Below, piece after piece: positions 44,111 to 52,793 of a stretch of 64,000 bases of DNA (position 1 is its first letter; every line of letters begins with the position of its first letter). Made by a program: the position numbers and the translations under genes. Under the pieces are notes generated by a model. It made no database searches, was not told the origin of the DNA, and saw nothing but the letters and a program-made list of their open reading frames with translations. Source of the stretch: an uncultured Ectothiorhodospiraceae bacterium (GTDB lineage: Bacteria > Pseudomonadota > Gammaproteobacteria > UBA6429 > Thiohalophilaceae); NCBI GenBank assembly GCA_947260005.1, contig CAMYOL010000058.1, positions 62,001 to 126,000 on the forward strand. Direction: 5' to 3'.

Positions 44111-44779
44111 ATGCAATGTGAACTTATACTCAAACGACTCGATCACTACCTGGATGGCGACCTGCCAAAAGGTGAACGTGACGATATTGATCTGCATCTG
44201 GAAAGTTGTTCAAACTGCCATGCTGAATACAAATATGCCCAGCACGTTATCCAGCAGTGCAAAAACCAACCTCCGATAGAGCCACGTGCAGGTTACGAGC
44301 AACGTATGTTGCATTTTCTCGCCCAGCAGCCAGAAAAACCACGCTATATTATTCCTGCCTGGTTTGCGGCTGGATTCAGCACTGCGGTTGCAGCACTCCT
44401 GGTCGTCTGGTTTATGGTCTTCGACTTAGCCGACCCTGGCCAGGACAGCATGCCTATCATCACCGTTGAGCTGCCTGCCATGCAATCCAGAAAGGTCGAT
44501 CTTGTGTTTAATAGCCCGCGCAGCATTCAGCAAGCCTCGATGAGCATTGAGTTACCTGATGGTACTGAGATCGTTGGTTACCCCAACCAACGCAAGCTCG
44601 AATGGCAAACCGCACTGAAACAAGGTAGCAATCGTCTAAGTTTACCGATTATTATCAAGCACAATCAGGGTGGTACTCTGCTTGCGAAGATTTCACACGG
44701 CGGGCAAACTCGCACTTTTACGCTAAATCTGGTGTCGACCCCTTCATCGTCAGAATTTTTGCCGGTTTTAAGCAGTTAG
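44111..44779 (+). CDS. Zinc-finger anti-sigma factor, membrane-anchored
   Basis: The 222-residue protein has an N-terminal zf-HC2 motif with HLESCSNC (His-x3-Cys-x2-Cys), a single transmembrane helix (about 79-100; FAAGFSTAVAALLVVWFMVF) and a periplasmic C-terminal domain of about 120 residues. It should hold the sigma factor at the inner membrane until a periplasmic signal releases it. The periplasmic part is beta-rich and not recognised. It lies 11 bases after the sigma gene and six bases before the next frame. Confidence 0.9.
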   Translation: MQCELILKRLDHYLDGDLPKGERDDIDLHLESCSNCHAEYKYAQHVIQQCKNQPPIEPRAGYEQRMLHFLAQQPEKPRYIIPAWFAAGFSTAVAALLVVWFMVFDLADPGQDSMPIITVELPAMQSRKVDLVFNSPRSIQQASMSIELPDGTEIVGYPNQRKLEWQTALKQGSNRLSLPIIIKHNQGGTLLAKISHGGQTRTFTLNLVSTPSSSEFLPVLSS

Positions 44780-44802
44780 CGTATGTGTTCAAGGCCTACG
44801 AA

Positions 44803-45267
44803 ATGAATTATTCACCCCTGACCTTTGTCTCCATACTCACAGCTGGGATGGCGCTTGGCGCCATAAGCCCACCGGTTCTTGCGTCTGATCGACCTGATTT
44901 GTCTGACATTACCATGGAAATCATTCGCCACGAAGATGCCCAGGAAATTGTCAATGAAATTGAGTTACCGGAACGGCTTGATACTGAGCGTCATGAGTCG
45001 GAATCCAATGATGACAATGATTCTAATGAAGATTCCAAAGACGATTCGGATGATAAGGAAGACGACAAAGAAACGGAAACACCCGAGCAAGAAGAAGCAC
45101 CTGAAGCACCCGAACCAATGGAAGCCCCTGAGCCTGAAGAACCGCCCGAAGCCCCTGAGCCTGAAGAACCACCCGAGCCTCCTGAGCCTGAAGAACCGCC
45201 CGAAGCCCCTGAGCCTGAGGAACCACCCGAACCTGAAGAGCCACCCGAGCCAGAAGAATCTTCTTAG
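44803..45267 (+). CDS. Secreted acidic protein with Pro/Glu tandem repeats
   Basis: The start is set at ATG 44803 (MNYSPLTFVSILTAGMA), giving a signal peptide ending near VLA; a GTG at 44785 is the alternative. After about 35 residues of ordinary sequence comes a Ser/Asp/Asn/Glu-rich stretch (about 57-100) and then repeats of PEPEEPPEA type to the end. The mature protein is extremely acidic and probably unfolded. It is in line with the sigma and anti-sigma genes, so it is probably regulated with them. No family is recognised. Confidence 0.8.
   Translation: MNYSPLTFVSILTAGMALGAISPPVLASDRPDLSDITMEIIRHEDAQEIVNEIELPERLDTERHESESNDDNDSNEDSKDDSDDKEDDKETETPEQEEAPEAPEPMEAPEPEEPPEAPEPEEPPEPPEPEEPPEAPEPEEPPEPEEPPEPEESS
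45115..45264 (+). repeat. Tandem DNA repeats encoding PEPEEPPEA-type units
   Basis: About 150 bases of imperfect repeats with 27-30-base units of the form GAAGCCCCTGAGCCTGAAGA plus an ACCGCCC or ACCACCC end. They encode the C-terminal repeat of the acidic secreted protein. The number of units is likely to vary between strains. Confidence 0.85.
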
Positions 45268-45381
45268 TCACAAGTAAAGTTGTAAACTAAGGCCCCGTTA
45301 ATATTTCTATTGTAATATTTGCTGTATCTTACTGACTAAACTCGTTTGATTAATCAGGTTTTGGTGTCTATGAGGGGATGC

Positions 45382-46662
45382 ATGTCGTCGTACTGGCGTT
45401 TAACATTACTTATTATCGGATTTATTCTTGCTAGTGCCCAAAGTCTGGCCAACGACAAAGTTTCTTTCGAAAAAGGTGCTCAGGCCTTTGCGCAAAAAAA
45501 TTACTCTCTGGCAATCGACTATTTCAAACAAGCCCAGGCGCAAGGCTATAATCCAAATACAATCAATTATAATTTAGGCGTCAGTTATTTTAAGTTAAAA
45601 CATTACCCGCAAGCTGAAGCATCCTTTCGAATTGCCTTGCGCAGCCCAAAACTTAAGCAACTGGTTCAATACAATCTGGGGCTGGTCAAACTCAAACAGC
45701 AAAATAAAGATGAGGCACACCAGTGGTTCAATCTCGCACAGGATCGGCAGGCCCATTCTCAATACTATAGCGACAAGATTACGAAACTTGCCGCTGCTAT
45801 GGACACTACCCCGACTAAAAAGAAACCCGCTATTTTTCAAATCGATGGTGGCGCAAGTATCTCATATGGTTATGACAGCAACGTCACGCTCACCACCAGC
45901 GGTTCAGCATCGGGCTTATCGGACCAGTTTACGGAAAGCTTTGCCTATTTATATCTTTTAATGCCTTATACCAACCTTAAACTGAACTACTATGATCACA
46001 GCTATACTACCTATGAGCGCAATGATTATCGTCAGCTCGAGGCCCGACTGGAATTCCCGATTGATACGGGTAACTGGACCGTCAAGCCCGGACTGTTCTA
46101 CACCTCAAGCAAACTTGGCCGGCAAGATTATCAGTCCATCAACAATGCGGCATTGGATATAAAATATCGTTTCGCAAAAAAAGATTCATTGTTATTTAAA
46201 TATCAGTACAGTGATATTGAGATTGAGAATCCTTTGTATTTCTATTTAGCCGGCACCCAACAACGACTTCGCGCCCAGCTGATTAATTATACTTTTCTTG
46301 GACAGTTTCGCTTACGCTACGAATATGAATTTAACGATCGGATAAATACGCCGACAGTTGATTATTCTCCAACACGCCACAGCTTGCGTCTTCGTTTAAA
46401 AAATTCATTAAGCAGAAAAATAAAAATGACCAACGAAATTCTCTATCGAAACAGCCTCTATAATCCTGTGGTCAATCCCAATCCGGCCATCAGTGGTCAA
46501 CGAGAAGACAACCGCAAACAATACCGATTCAGTCTCTACGTACTACCCGTTTCCGGCCTCGAGGTTGGCATCAAATATGTTTATACATCAAATGATTCAA
46601 ATTTTGAGCCCGAGGAATATAACAAAGAAGTGACACAGGCTTATTTGTATTACTACTTTTAG
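45382..46662 (+). CDS. TPR-containing outer membrane beta-barrel protein
   Basis: The start is set at ATG 45382 (MSSYWRLTLLIIGFILASAQSLA), a signal peptide; an ATG at 45370 is possible. Residues about 27-150 hold three TPR units (GAQAFAQKNYSLAIDYFKQA, NLGVSYFKLKHYPQAEASFR). From about 165 the sequence alternates hydrophobic and polar residues with many Tyr and ends in aromatic Phe (QAYLYYYF), which fits a beta-barrel of about 14-16 strands. TPR-barrel proteins of this kind resemble export porins of polysaccharide systems, but no such genes are here. It is the last gene of the sigma factor cluster, with a 114-base gap. Confidence 0.85.
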   Translation: MSSYWRLTLLIIGFILASAQSLANDKVSFEKGAQAFAQKNYSLAIDYFKQAQAQGYNPNTINYNLGVSYFKLKHYPQAEASFRIALRSPKLKQLVQYNLGLVKLKQQNKDEAHQWFNLAQDRQAHSQYYSDKITKLAAAMDTTPTKKKPAIFQIDGGASISYGYDSNVTLTTSGSASGLSDQFTESFAYLYLLMPYTNLKLNYYDHSYTTYERNDYRQLEARLEFPIDTGNWTVKPGLFYTSSKLGRQDYQSINNAALDIKYRFAKKDSLLFKYQYSDIEIENPLYFYLAGTQQRLRAQLINYTFLGQFRLRYEYEFNDRINTPTVDYSPTRHSLRLRLKNSLSRKIKMTNEILYRNSLYNPVVNPNPAISGQREDNRKQYRFSLYVLPVSGLEVGIKYVYTSNDSNFEPEEYNKEVTQAYLYYYF

Positions 46663-46980
46663 CTATTGGCTGTTCTGTTAACTCAACTGACATCCTAATC
46701 GGAGCGGAGCGTAGAGAGTGACTGTAGCGAAGCGGAAGAAATACTGCGTGATGCGCGAAGCGCTTCATGGCAGTGACTGCATGAAACGCGCAGCGGTTGA
46801 CCAGAGCGAAGCGTAGGAATACTGCACGAAACGCGAAGCGGTTCAAGGCAGTGCAAAGCATGTGGAGCGCAGCGAAGGATCTTACGACCAAACAGGAAAT
46901 ACCAAACGAAATGCCAAGATCCTTCGCTGCGCTCAGGATGACAAACGCTGCGCTCAGGATGACAAATTACGTGTTTTTGG
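46663..46980. repeat. Cluster of degenerate palindromic repeats
   Basis: This gene-free stretch is packed with GCGAAGCG/CGCAGCG-type units. There is a 19-base perfect inverted repeat (46865-46883 and 46916-46934, GAGCGCAGCGAAGGATCTT and its complement) and two tandem copies of a 21-base unit (46925-46945 and 46946-46966). The outer part (46697-46865) has two looser copies with TACTGC and GAAACGCG. The same core unit occurs at 15603-15632. It separates the barrel gene from dinB. Confidence 0.88.
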
Positions 46981-48210
46981 TTAAATAGTTTGCCGTGGTC
47001 CTTTTGGTTTCCAGGCAGGGGAAATGACATTAGGCATGTCGGAGCGTTTTAACAGGCGCGCGGGACCCAGTGCGAGCTCACCATAACGTTGGTTAATCGT
47101 ATCCACGGTTTTATTAACCGCATCGCGCCCCTCATGTTCTTCAACAAACATCTCTAACTGGCCATCAGCCGGATAGGGATCCAGCGCAGTGATGTGCACC
47201 TGTAACACGCCTTCGCCTCGCCAGTGTTCATCCATCATCTGTCGAGTGAGCGAGCTAATCACTGCACCATCCGTTGTTGACGTCGCCGTCCGGTATGTAT
47301 CACCCAGCCAGCCCTGGCGGGTTAACAAGCCAATGGAAAATGTTTTTGCCTGCAATTTATAACGTCGCAAACGCGTCGCCAGTTTTTCACTCATGTGCAG
47401 GAGATACATGTGTATTATATTGGAATCGATGGTATCTGGTGGCATGACCTTACCATGGCCCATCGACTTGGGCGCGGCAATACTGGTATGCACAGGATCA
47501 GGATCCAGGCCCTGGCACATCAACCAAATACGCCGCCCCGGGTAACCAAAACGTTTACCCATGATGCCAATCGGTAAACGCTCCATATCGCCACAGGTAT
47601 ACACGCCTCGTGCCGCCAGGAAGCGACCAATGCCTTCGGCAATACCACACAGTTTAGTCACCGGTACCTCACGCAAGCGCTGCCTGACCTGCCCCGGTGG
47701 TAAAACACCAATGCCGCTGGGTTTGTGTTCTTTGGCAATGAATTTTGCGCTGGTCTTATCACCGCTAACACCGACGGTACAAGGTAAGTTAACCGCTCGA
47801 TTCACCACCGCTTTGGTTTGCGCGGCAATTGACTGCGGCGAACCCAATAATTTTTGACAATGACTCACATCGAGAAAAGCCTCGTCGACTGAAAATATTT
47901 CCAGATCAGGACTAATCTCATCTCGCAACGCATCCGACATGCGAGTTGCAAGTTGCGCATAGCGCTGTGGACGTGCTGGACGTTGGATTAATTGCGGACA
48001 CAACTGTTGCGCCTCTTTAATACGCATCCCGGTATAAATTCCACGCGCGCGCGCCTCGTATGAGCAAGTGATAATACAGGTGCCGCGCATACCATTGGTG
48101 ACCGCAACCGGTCGTTGTCGTAGTGACGGTTCATCTAATTGCTCGATCGATGCAAAAAAAGCATCCATGTCAACAAAAACAATCGCGCGTGGCCAATGAT
48201 TATCCGACAT
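46981..48210 (-). CDS. dinB: Y-family DNA polymerase IV (DinB)
   Basis: The 409-residue protein has VFVDMDAFFASIEQ, CSYEARARGIYTGM, EIFSVDEAFLDVS (both catalytic acidic pairs intact), GVSGDKTSAKFIAKEHKPSGIGVL and a helix-hairpin-helix region (LCGIAEGIGRFLAARG). It performs error-prone bypass of damaged DNA. The start is set at the ATG at 48208-48210 (MSDNHWPRA); a GTG at 48219 is an alternative. I see no clear LexA box in the short upstream stretch. The C-terminal little-finger domain is present, but there is no obvious terminal clamp-binding peptide. Confidence 0.93.
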   Translation of the reverse strand: MSDNHWPRAIVFVDMDAFFASIEQLDEPSLRQRPVAVTNGMRGTCIITCSYEARARGIYTGMRIKEAQQLCPQLIQRPARPQRYAQLATRMSDALRDEISPDLEIFSVDEAFLDVSHCQKLLGSPQSIAAQTKAVVNRAVNLPCTVGVSGDKTSAKFIAKEHKPSGIGVLPPGQVRQRLREVPVTKLCGIAEGIGRFLAARGVYTCGDMERLPIGIMGKRFGYPGRRIWLMCQGLDPDPVHTSIAAPKSMGHGKVMPPDTIDSNIIHMYLLHMSEKLATRLRRYKLQAKTFSIGLLTRQGWLGDTYRTATSTTDGAVISSLTRQMMDEHWRGEGVLQVHITALDPYPADGQLEMFVEEHEGRDAVNKTVDTINQRYGELALGPARLLKRSDMPNVISPAWKPKGPRQTI

Positions 48211-48350
48211 CAGAATCACTCTACTTCAATCATGTTTACAAAGAGAGGATATTGAAACAAAAGTTATTTCTAGCCGCAAGCAAATTAAAATACTGAGAAA
48301 ATACAATAACTAACTTATACTAAATTAGGAAAAAATATTTGGTGTAGAAA

Positions 48351-48382
48351 AAAACGGCATTGGAATAACCCAATGCCGTTTT
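48351..48382. terminator. Terminator between the FKBP and dinB genes
   Basis: The stem AACGGCATTGG / CCAATGCCGTT has an AATAAC loop and is flanked by A and T runs. On the - strand it follows the FKBP gene by about 80 bases and ends in a T run; on the + strand it ends in TTTT. Confidence 0.88.
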
Positions 48383-48462
48383 AAATTTTTAGCTATACAT
48401 AACGAGATTACATCTCACAACCTCGTATGCATACCGAAGCTTGATACGAATAACTTGTTACA

Positions 48463-49146
48463 TTACTTATCTATAGAAATAAGTTCGATTTCAAAGATTA
48501 AAGTTTCATTTGGTCCAATTGATCCACCAGCACCGCGTTCTCCATATGCCAGCTCAGGTGGAATAACAACCTTCCACTTTGATCCAGTCTGCATCAATGG
48601 TAATACTTCCTGCCAGCCTTTAATAACGCCATTCAGCGGGAAGCTTGCAGGTTTGCCACGTTTGACTGAACTATCAAAAACCGTACCGTCAATCAAAGTA
48701 CCATGATAGTGTACTGTTACTTTGTCGGTTGCCTTAGGTTTAGCACCCTTTGCGTCCTTTAGCACTTCATACTGAATGCCATTAGCCAGCTCTTTAACGC
48801 CTTTGCGTTTTTTATTGTCAGCGCGAAACTTGTCACCCGCAACTTTTTTATCATTGGCGGCTGCTTTTTGCTTGGCCATCATTTTTTGTTGGAACGCTGT
48901 CATAGCCGCTTGCATATCTTCTTTAGAGACTTTTAATTTTGCCCCAGACATGACATCTTCAATGGCCTGGCCAATCACCTTTGGATCAACCTCATTGATT
49001 TTCTGTTGCTTTAACGAGTTGCCCATTTGTACACCAATCGCGTAACTTAATTTATCTTTCTCAGATTTATAATCGGCGGCAATGGCGTTTACCGTTACCA
49101 GCGATAAGCTCGCTGTAATAAGAATTGTTTTTGTAAAATTTTGCAC
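48463..49146 (-). CDS. Secreted FKBP-type peptidyl-prolyl isomerase (FkpA/Mip-like)
   Basis: The 227-residue protein starts at GTG 49146 (AAAGGA upstream) and has a signal peptide (to about residue 23), an N-terminal dimerisation domain of helices (YAIGVQMGNSLKQQKINEV) with a long linker helix (KKRKGVKELANG), and a C-terminal FKBP domain (KVTVHYHGTLIDGTVFDSS, GWQEVLPLM, YGERGAGGSIGPNETLIFEIEL). Such proteins fold envelope proteins and work as periplasmic chaperones. It has its own terminator. Confidence 0.94.
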   Translation of the reverse strand: MQNFTKTILITASLSLVTVNAIAADYKSEKDKLSYAIGVQMGNSLKQQKINEVDPKVIGQAIEDVMSGAKLKVSKEDMQAAMTAFQQKMMAKQKAAANDKKVAGDKFRADNKKRKGVKELANGIQYEVLKDAKGAKPKATDKVTVHYHGTLIDGTVFDSSVKRGKPASFPLNGVIKGWQEVLPLMQTGSKWKVVIPPELAYGERGAGGSIGPNETLIFEIELISIDK

Positions 49147-49325
49147 TTTGTTTTCCTTTAATATTTAAAAAATAAGCTTGTCTAAAATCCTGACTGTATC
49201 TAAGTATGCCTTATACGTAGGCTAAAATATCGACCTGAATCACAACTGAATTGGTAATATCAGCACATATTATAAGTGATTTCAGACCTACCGGCTTGTA
49301 ACAAAAGATGGCCAAACACACAGCT

Positions 49326-49826
49326 TTAATCCAAGCTTTTGACAAACACCAGCATATCGCTGCCGTCCATTAAATAGCTATCAATCTGACCCACCTGTAA
49401 AAAACCCTGGCGCTGGTAAAACGCTAATGCGCGGTTAAAGGTATCATGGCGATAAGTCTCAATGAAGAGCTTTTTATAACCTTTTTCTCGAATTATCTGC
49501 TCGATTTTGTCCAGCATCCATTTGCCGATTCCCTGCCCTTGCAGTTCCGGCTCTACCGCAAACCAGGATAGCCAGATATTTTCACTGGGGCCCCAGCGAT
49601 AACGGTGCAGACCGATGACGCCATTGATTTTCGAGCCATTTTTCGCTAAATAAAAACTTCGCATCGAATCAAGCGGAGTATCACTTTTTGCAGATAAGCA
49701 GGCAAAATGAAAATCAAATGTTTGCCTGGCAAATTCCAACTCATCCGGATTCATTGCCCGTCCTATGAGTGCCTGCACGGCAACCTGATCGTCAGCCGTC
49801 ATCTCAACAAATTCGAGTGGGTTCAT
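49326..49826 (-). CDS. GNAT-family N-acetyltransferase
   Basis: The 166-residue protein has the GNAT core WLSWFAVEPELQGQGIGKWML with the Q/RxxGxG/A acetyl-CoA loop, preceded by a strand and followed by LFIETYRHDTFNRALAFYQRQGF, a typical C-terminal strand-helix. The substrate cannot be deduced. It is the first of a group of - strand genes in 49326-54636 with loose spacing. Confidence 0.88.
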   Translation of the reverse strand: MNPLEFVEMTADDQVAVQALIGRAMNPDELEFARQTFDFHFACLSAKSDTPLDSMRSFYLAKNGSKINGVIGLHRYRWGPSENIWLSWFAVEPELQGQGIGKWMLDKIEQIIREKGYKKLFIETYRHDTFNRALAFYQRQGFLQVGQIDSYLMDGSDMLVFVKSLD

Positions 49827-49865
49827 ATTTTTCTAAACTAGATTTACTACTGGATTAAACCTACC

Positions 49866-50384
49866 CTAATCTGCATTAATCACAATAGTACCGGCAATAT
49901 AATCATGCAGGCATCGGCGCTCAGAACCAAATATCATCAGTACATTCACTAGACCGATTAAGCCGCCAACAAAAGGAATTTGCGCAATCAGTTGCATAGG
50001 GAGATAGCGAACAAAAATGATTTTTGCCGCACCGGGATTTTCGTTCTGTAAATTACTTATCCTAATTGATAGTAATTTTTTACCAATGGTTTGACCATTC
50101 CTATGTAACAGGTATCCGTTGATTGCAAAAAATATAGTCAAACTTAATGCAACCACGATGATCAAAGTTGGCGTATCCGGCTCGATACCATTAGCAAATT
50201 GCTCGAGAACGCCAAACGGATACATGATTCCTACGGTAATAACGGTTGATATAATCCCATCGATGATGGCCGCAGCAAGTCGCTGACCTCTCCCGGCTAA
50301 ATCCGGAGACTCTCCCGTACCGCTATCCGGTTTCTCACCTGTGAGTTCAGATTGTGGCGTACTGTATGGATTGTTCTCATTCAT
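49866..50384 (-). CDS. RDD-family membrane protein
   Basis: The 172-residue protein has an unstructured N-terminus (about 1-28) and then the RDD family pattern: GQRLAAAIIDGIISTVI (with the Arg/Asp pair), helices about 37-56 and 71-92, NGQTIGKKLLSIRI and GLVNVLMIFGSERRCLHDYIAGT. A strong GGGAGGAG Shine-Dalgarno precedes the ATG. The function of this family is unclear; some members help Na+ tolerance. Confidence 0.9.
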   Translation of the reverse strand: MNENNPYSTPQSELTGEKPDSGTGESPDLAGRGQRLAAAIIDGIISTVITVGIMYPFGVLEQFANGIEPDTPTLIIVVALSLTIFFAINGYLLHRNGQTIGKKLLSIRISNLQNENPGAAKIIFVRYLPMQLIAQIPFVGGLIGLVNVLMIFGSERRCLHDYIAGTIVINAD

Positions 50385-50412
50385 ATAACTCCTCCCCCGT
50401 TGTTAGACCATT

Positions 50413-51483
50413 TTAGCTAGCGATATATTGTTGCAGCTGCTGACCATTATTGGCCAACAGCTTATCCAAAAAATCTTTTATTTTATGATTCCCTTCATGC
50501 GGATACTCTCGTAGGTTCTTTTTATAATCGGGTATACTATATATAAAGGCCGCGATCTGATCGACCTGTATGTCAAAACTGGATTTACCAAACCCTTGCT
50601 CTTCTAACATGAGTGCATTGAGTGCCTGCTCAAACTGACCTTCCATCGGTACAGCAAAGTAAGGTTTTCCTAAATACAGTGCTTCAGTAATAAGTGTAAA
50701 ACCGGCCGTAGCAATAATCGCCTTCGACGTTGCCAGGTCATGTAAAAATTTAGTTTTACTAAAAGGTCGATAGTGCAAATTACCGTTTACTTCCTGTTTA
50801 TCATAACCATAAATTATGAATTCCTCACGATCAAAATTTTCCAAAAGAGAAATCAAGCTATCAAAACCCGAGGTGACATAAACTAAAATGTGCTCTTCTT
50901 CTGTCGCTGATAATGCTAATACACTTTCTCGTAAAATGGGTGGAAACAAAAAGGTATGATTATTTTTAACCTCTCCAAAATGAAAAGTCGTGACCAATGA
51001 GATATCTGGTTTTGGTACCATCGCCCTGATAACGGTTTCGGTTATTAGTGCATCCTTGCTTAGTTCATCGGGACGACTGTATTCCATGTAACGCATACGG
51101 TGCTGATTATCCAGTGATATCAGAGGCACATGATAATAATTTGCTAAATAAGCCGTCATCGGCTCAAAATCTGTTATGACACAATTCGGCTTAAACTGTT
51201 TAAACAATTGATGACGAGCTACATTAAAACTTTTTATACCATCCGGAAGCATTTTTAAGTTTTCTAATAAAGTTCGAATAGTTGATATTTTATTATCCTG
51301 ACTATTGATACTAAGACCGGAGATTTCCATAACATCAAAATCGTCTTTCAGATTACGGTAACCGCGATCATAACTTGCTACTTTAAGCTGATGTCCGTGC
51401 CCGACAAGATGAGCCAGTATCTCACGAGCTCGAGATGAATGACCTGAACCTTCCCCTGAAACCCCATATACAATCCTGGCCAT
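50413..51483 (-). CDS. MJ1255-family glycosyltransferase
   Basis: The 356-residue GT-B type protein begins MARIVYGVSGEGSGHSSRA, the glycine-rich nucleotide-sugar loop, and has VITDFEPMTAYLANYYHVPLIS, HMLVYVTSGFDSL-like (ILVYVTSGF) and TAGFTLITEALYLGKPYFAVP with Gly/Glu donor-site residues. This matches the conserved glycosyltransferase family of archaeal MJ1255 and Vibrio VC2487. Donor and acceptor are unknown. It lies just before the HExxH gene on the same strand. Confidence 0.88.
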   Translation of the reverse strand: MARIVYGVSGEGSGHSSRAREILAHLVGHGHQLKVASYDRGYRNLKDDFDVMEISGLSINSQDNKISTIRTLLENLKMLPDGIKSFNVARHQLFKQFKPNCVITDFEPMTAYLANYYHVPLISLDNQHRMRYMEYSRPDELSKDALITETVIRAMVPKPDISLVTTFHFGEVKNNHTFLFPPILRESVLALSATEEEHILVYVTSGFDSLISLLENFDREEFIIYGYDKQEVNGNLHYRPFSKTKFLHDLATSKAIIATAGFTLITEALYLGKPYFAVPMEGQFEQALNALMLEEQGFGKSSFDIQVDQIAAFIYSIPDYKKNLREYPHEGNHKIKDFLDKLLANNGQQLQQYIAS

Positions 51484-51504
51484 GATTAACCTTCAGTCAT
51501 TAAT

Positions 51505-52002
51505 TCATTGTTGTATCTTGAATTCTTGTGTCCATTGATCAGCCCACCAATTGGCATTGGCCTCGGTATTTTTATGCCTGACCTGTTTAGAGTGACTTAA
51601 AAAATGAAAGCACTCATGGGCTAAAGTATGAATGGCACATTCATCCAGGTCATCAAATCTAAAATCCATTGGACCTGAGTACCAACCTTGTTTATAACTT
51701 GATGATGGTATTCGCCCCCAATGTAAATAGGTATAAGGTGGTGCAAGCTCTACATTAACACTGGCACGCAACCTGTAACCCTGTTTGTATCGACGTGAAC
51801 GAGGTCTAGTACGGACAGGGTAACTACAACAGCCATGCAGTATGGCCTTTTTATTTAATGGTAATAGCTTTATCCATTCAAGCAGCTGCGTATCATACAT
51901 TTCTAGTTTTGCTTGTATAAAATGTAAAACATGGGGCATGGTGATTTTATCAATAACTGATGTATCGAAACCAGTCTCACCTTCAGCTACGGCTATCGTC
52001 AT
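51505..52002 (-). CDS. Zincin-like HExxH protein of unknown function
   Basis: The 165-residue protein has a C-terminal HTLAHECFHFLSHSKQ segment that fits HExxH (His129, Glu130, His133), with a possible third ligand Glu147 in KNTEANANWWADQW. This is the spacing of small neutral zinc metallopeptidases, but the N-terminal part (basic, Arg/Tyr-rich) is not recognised. No signal peptide is seen. It lies between the glycosyltransferase and slyX on the - strand. Confidence 0.7.
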   Translation of the reverse strand: MTIAVAEGETGFDTSVIDKITMPHVLHFIQAKLEMYDTQLLEWIKLLPLNKKAILHGCCSYPVRTRPRSRRYKQGYRLRASVNVELAPPYTYLHWGRIPSSSYKQGWYSGPMDFRFDDLDECAIHTLAHECFHFLSHSKQVRHKNTEANANWWADQWTQEFKIQQ

Positions 52003-52011
52003 TTTCTAACT

Positions 52012-52215
52012 CTAGTAATGAGGTGGTGGCGGTTCATTTTCATCATGATGCACAACAGACTCAGATAACGATTGGAGCTTTTTATGTAACAATTCTACCT
52101 GTTCTTTCAGGCTATCAATTTGGGATTGCTGGTCTGTCACAACTGAATTTAATTCACTGATTGTTTCTTCCTGAAAAGCCAGTTGAGTTTCTATTTCTGT
52201 TATTCGTTCAGTCAT
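52012..52215 (-). CDS. slyX: SlyX family protein
   Basis: The 67-residue protein is a heptad coiled coil (ERITEIETQLAFQEETISEL) ending in a Pro-rich EPPPPHY tail, exactly the SlyX pattern. The role of SlyX is not established. It starts 5 bases after the lipoprotein gene on the same strand. Confidence 0.92.
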   Translation of the reverse strand: MTERITEIETQLAFQEETISELNSVVTDQQSQIDSLKEQVELLHKKLQSLSESVVHHDENEPPPPHY

Positions 52216-52220
52216 TTTTA

Positions 52221-52730
52221 TTAAAAATTCGGTGGTTCAAGAGGTTCGTTAAAATTTTTACCCTGCATTGAAAGAATCAGGCATTTTTCCACTATCTCAT
52301 CCAACTCATTATATCGACGGCAAGCCCTGATGACATCCGCCACTTTTTTATATTGCTCATTTGCCAGGAGATCCCAGTTCTTTTCCAGATCATGTTCACA
52401 TTGAACCTTAGCAAAAATTTTCACTGCATTGACAGAAAGTAAATAGTTCGCATAAATGGTTTCAATTATTGGTTTGTATTGCTGATAAAGCAACTTTTTA
52501 TTAGCATCACTCCCGACTGAGAAACCGGATATGTTTATTGTCGCTCGTTTACTGAAACCTTGATCACGTTGTTTGGTCAACGAAACAGAAAACAAAATAT
52601 AATCCTGACAATCTCCAGACAAGGGCCGAACCTTTTTCAGCGGTTTATGCTTCGAAACACAGGCCGATAAACTCAAGGCGATGCCCAGGATCAGAATAAA
52701 AGTTGTACTCTTAAATAAGCTATCTTTCAA
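52221..52730 (-). CDS. Unknown lipoprotein
   Basis: The 169-residue product has a signal peptide and lipobox (SLSACVSK, Cys near residue 24), then a mostly helical mature part with three other cysteines (DCQDY, VQCEHDLEK, RACRRY and EKCLIL). No family is recognised. It is the first gene of the unit ending in slyX and the zincin-like gene. Confidence 0.7.
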   Translation of the reverse strand: MKDSLFKSTTFILILGIALSLSACVSKHKPLKKVRPLSGDCQDYILFSVSLTKQRDQGFSKRATINISGFSVGSDANKKLLYQQYKPIIETIYANYLLSVNAVKIFAKVQCEHDLEKNWDLLANEQYKKVADVIRACRRYNELDEIVEKCLILSMQGKNFNEPLEPPNF

Positions 52731-52793
52731 TTTTATACTTCAATACAATCATATATATTAATTTGGGACTGGGACTTTTATTCGATAGCATAT

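Noticed and set aside
44879-45277. Lys/Pro-rich frame over the acidic gene, and the opposite-strand frame at 45023-45271
   Set aside because: Both are shadows of the PE-repeat coding sequence in other frames with no start signal.
46571-47030. Several open frames across the repeat cluster (both strands)
   Set aside because: They read as HPERSEGS-like peptides, which is the typical false translation of the dispersed repeat, and have no ribosome site.
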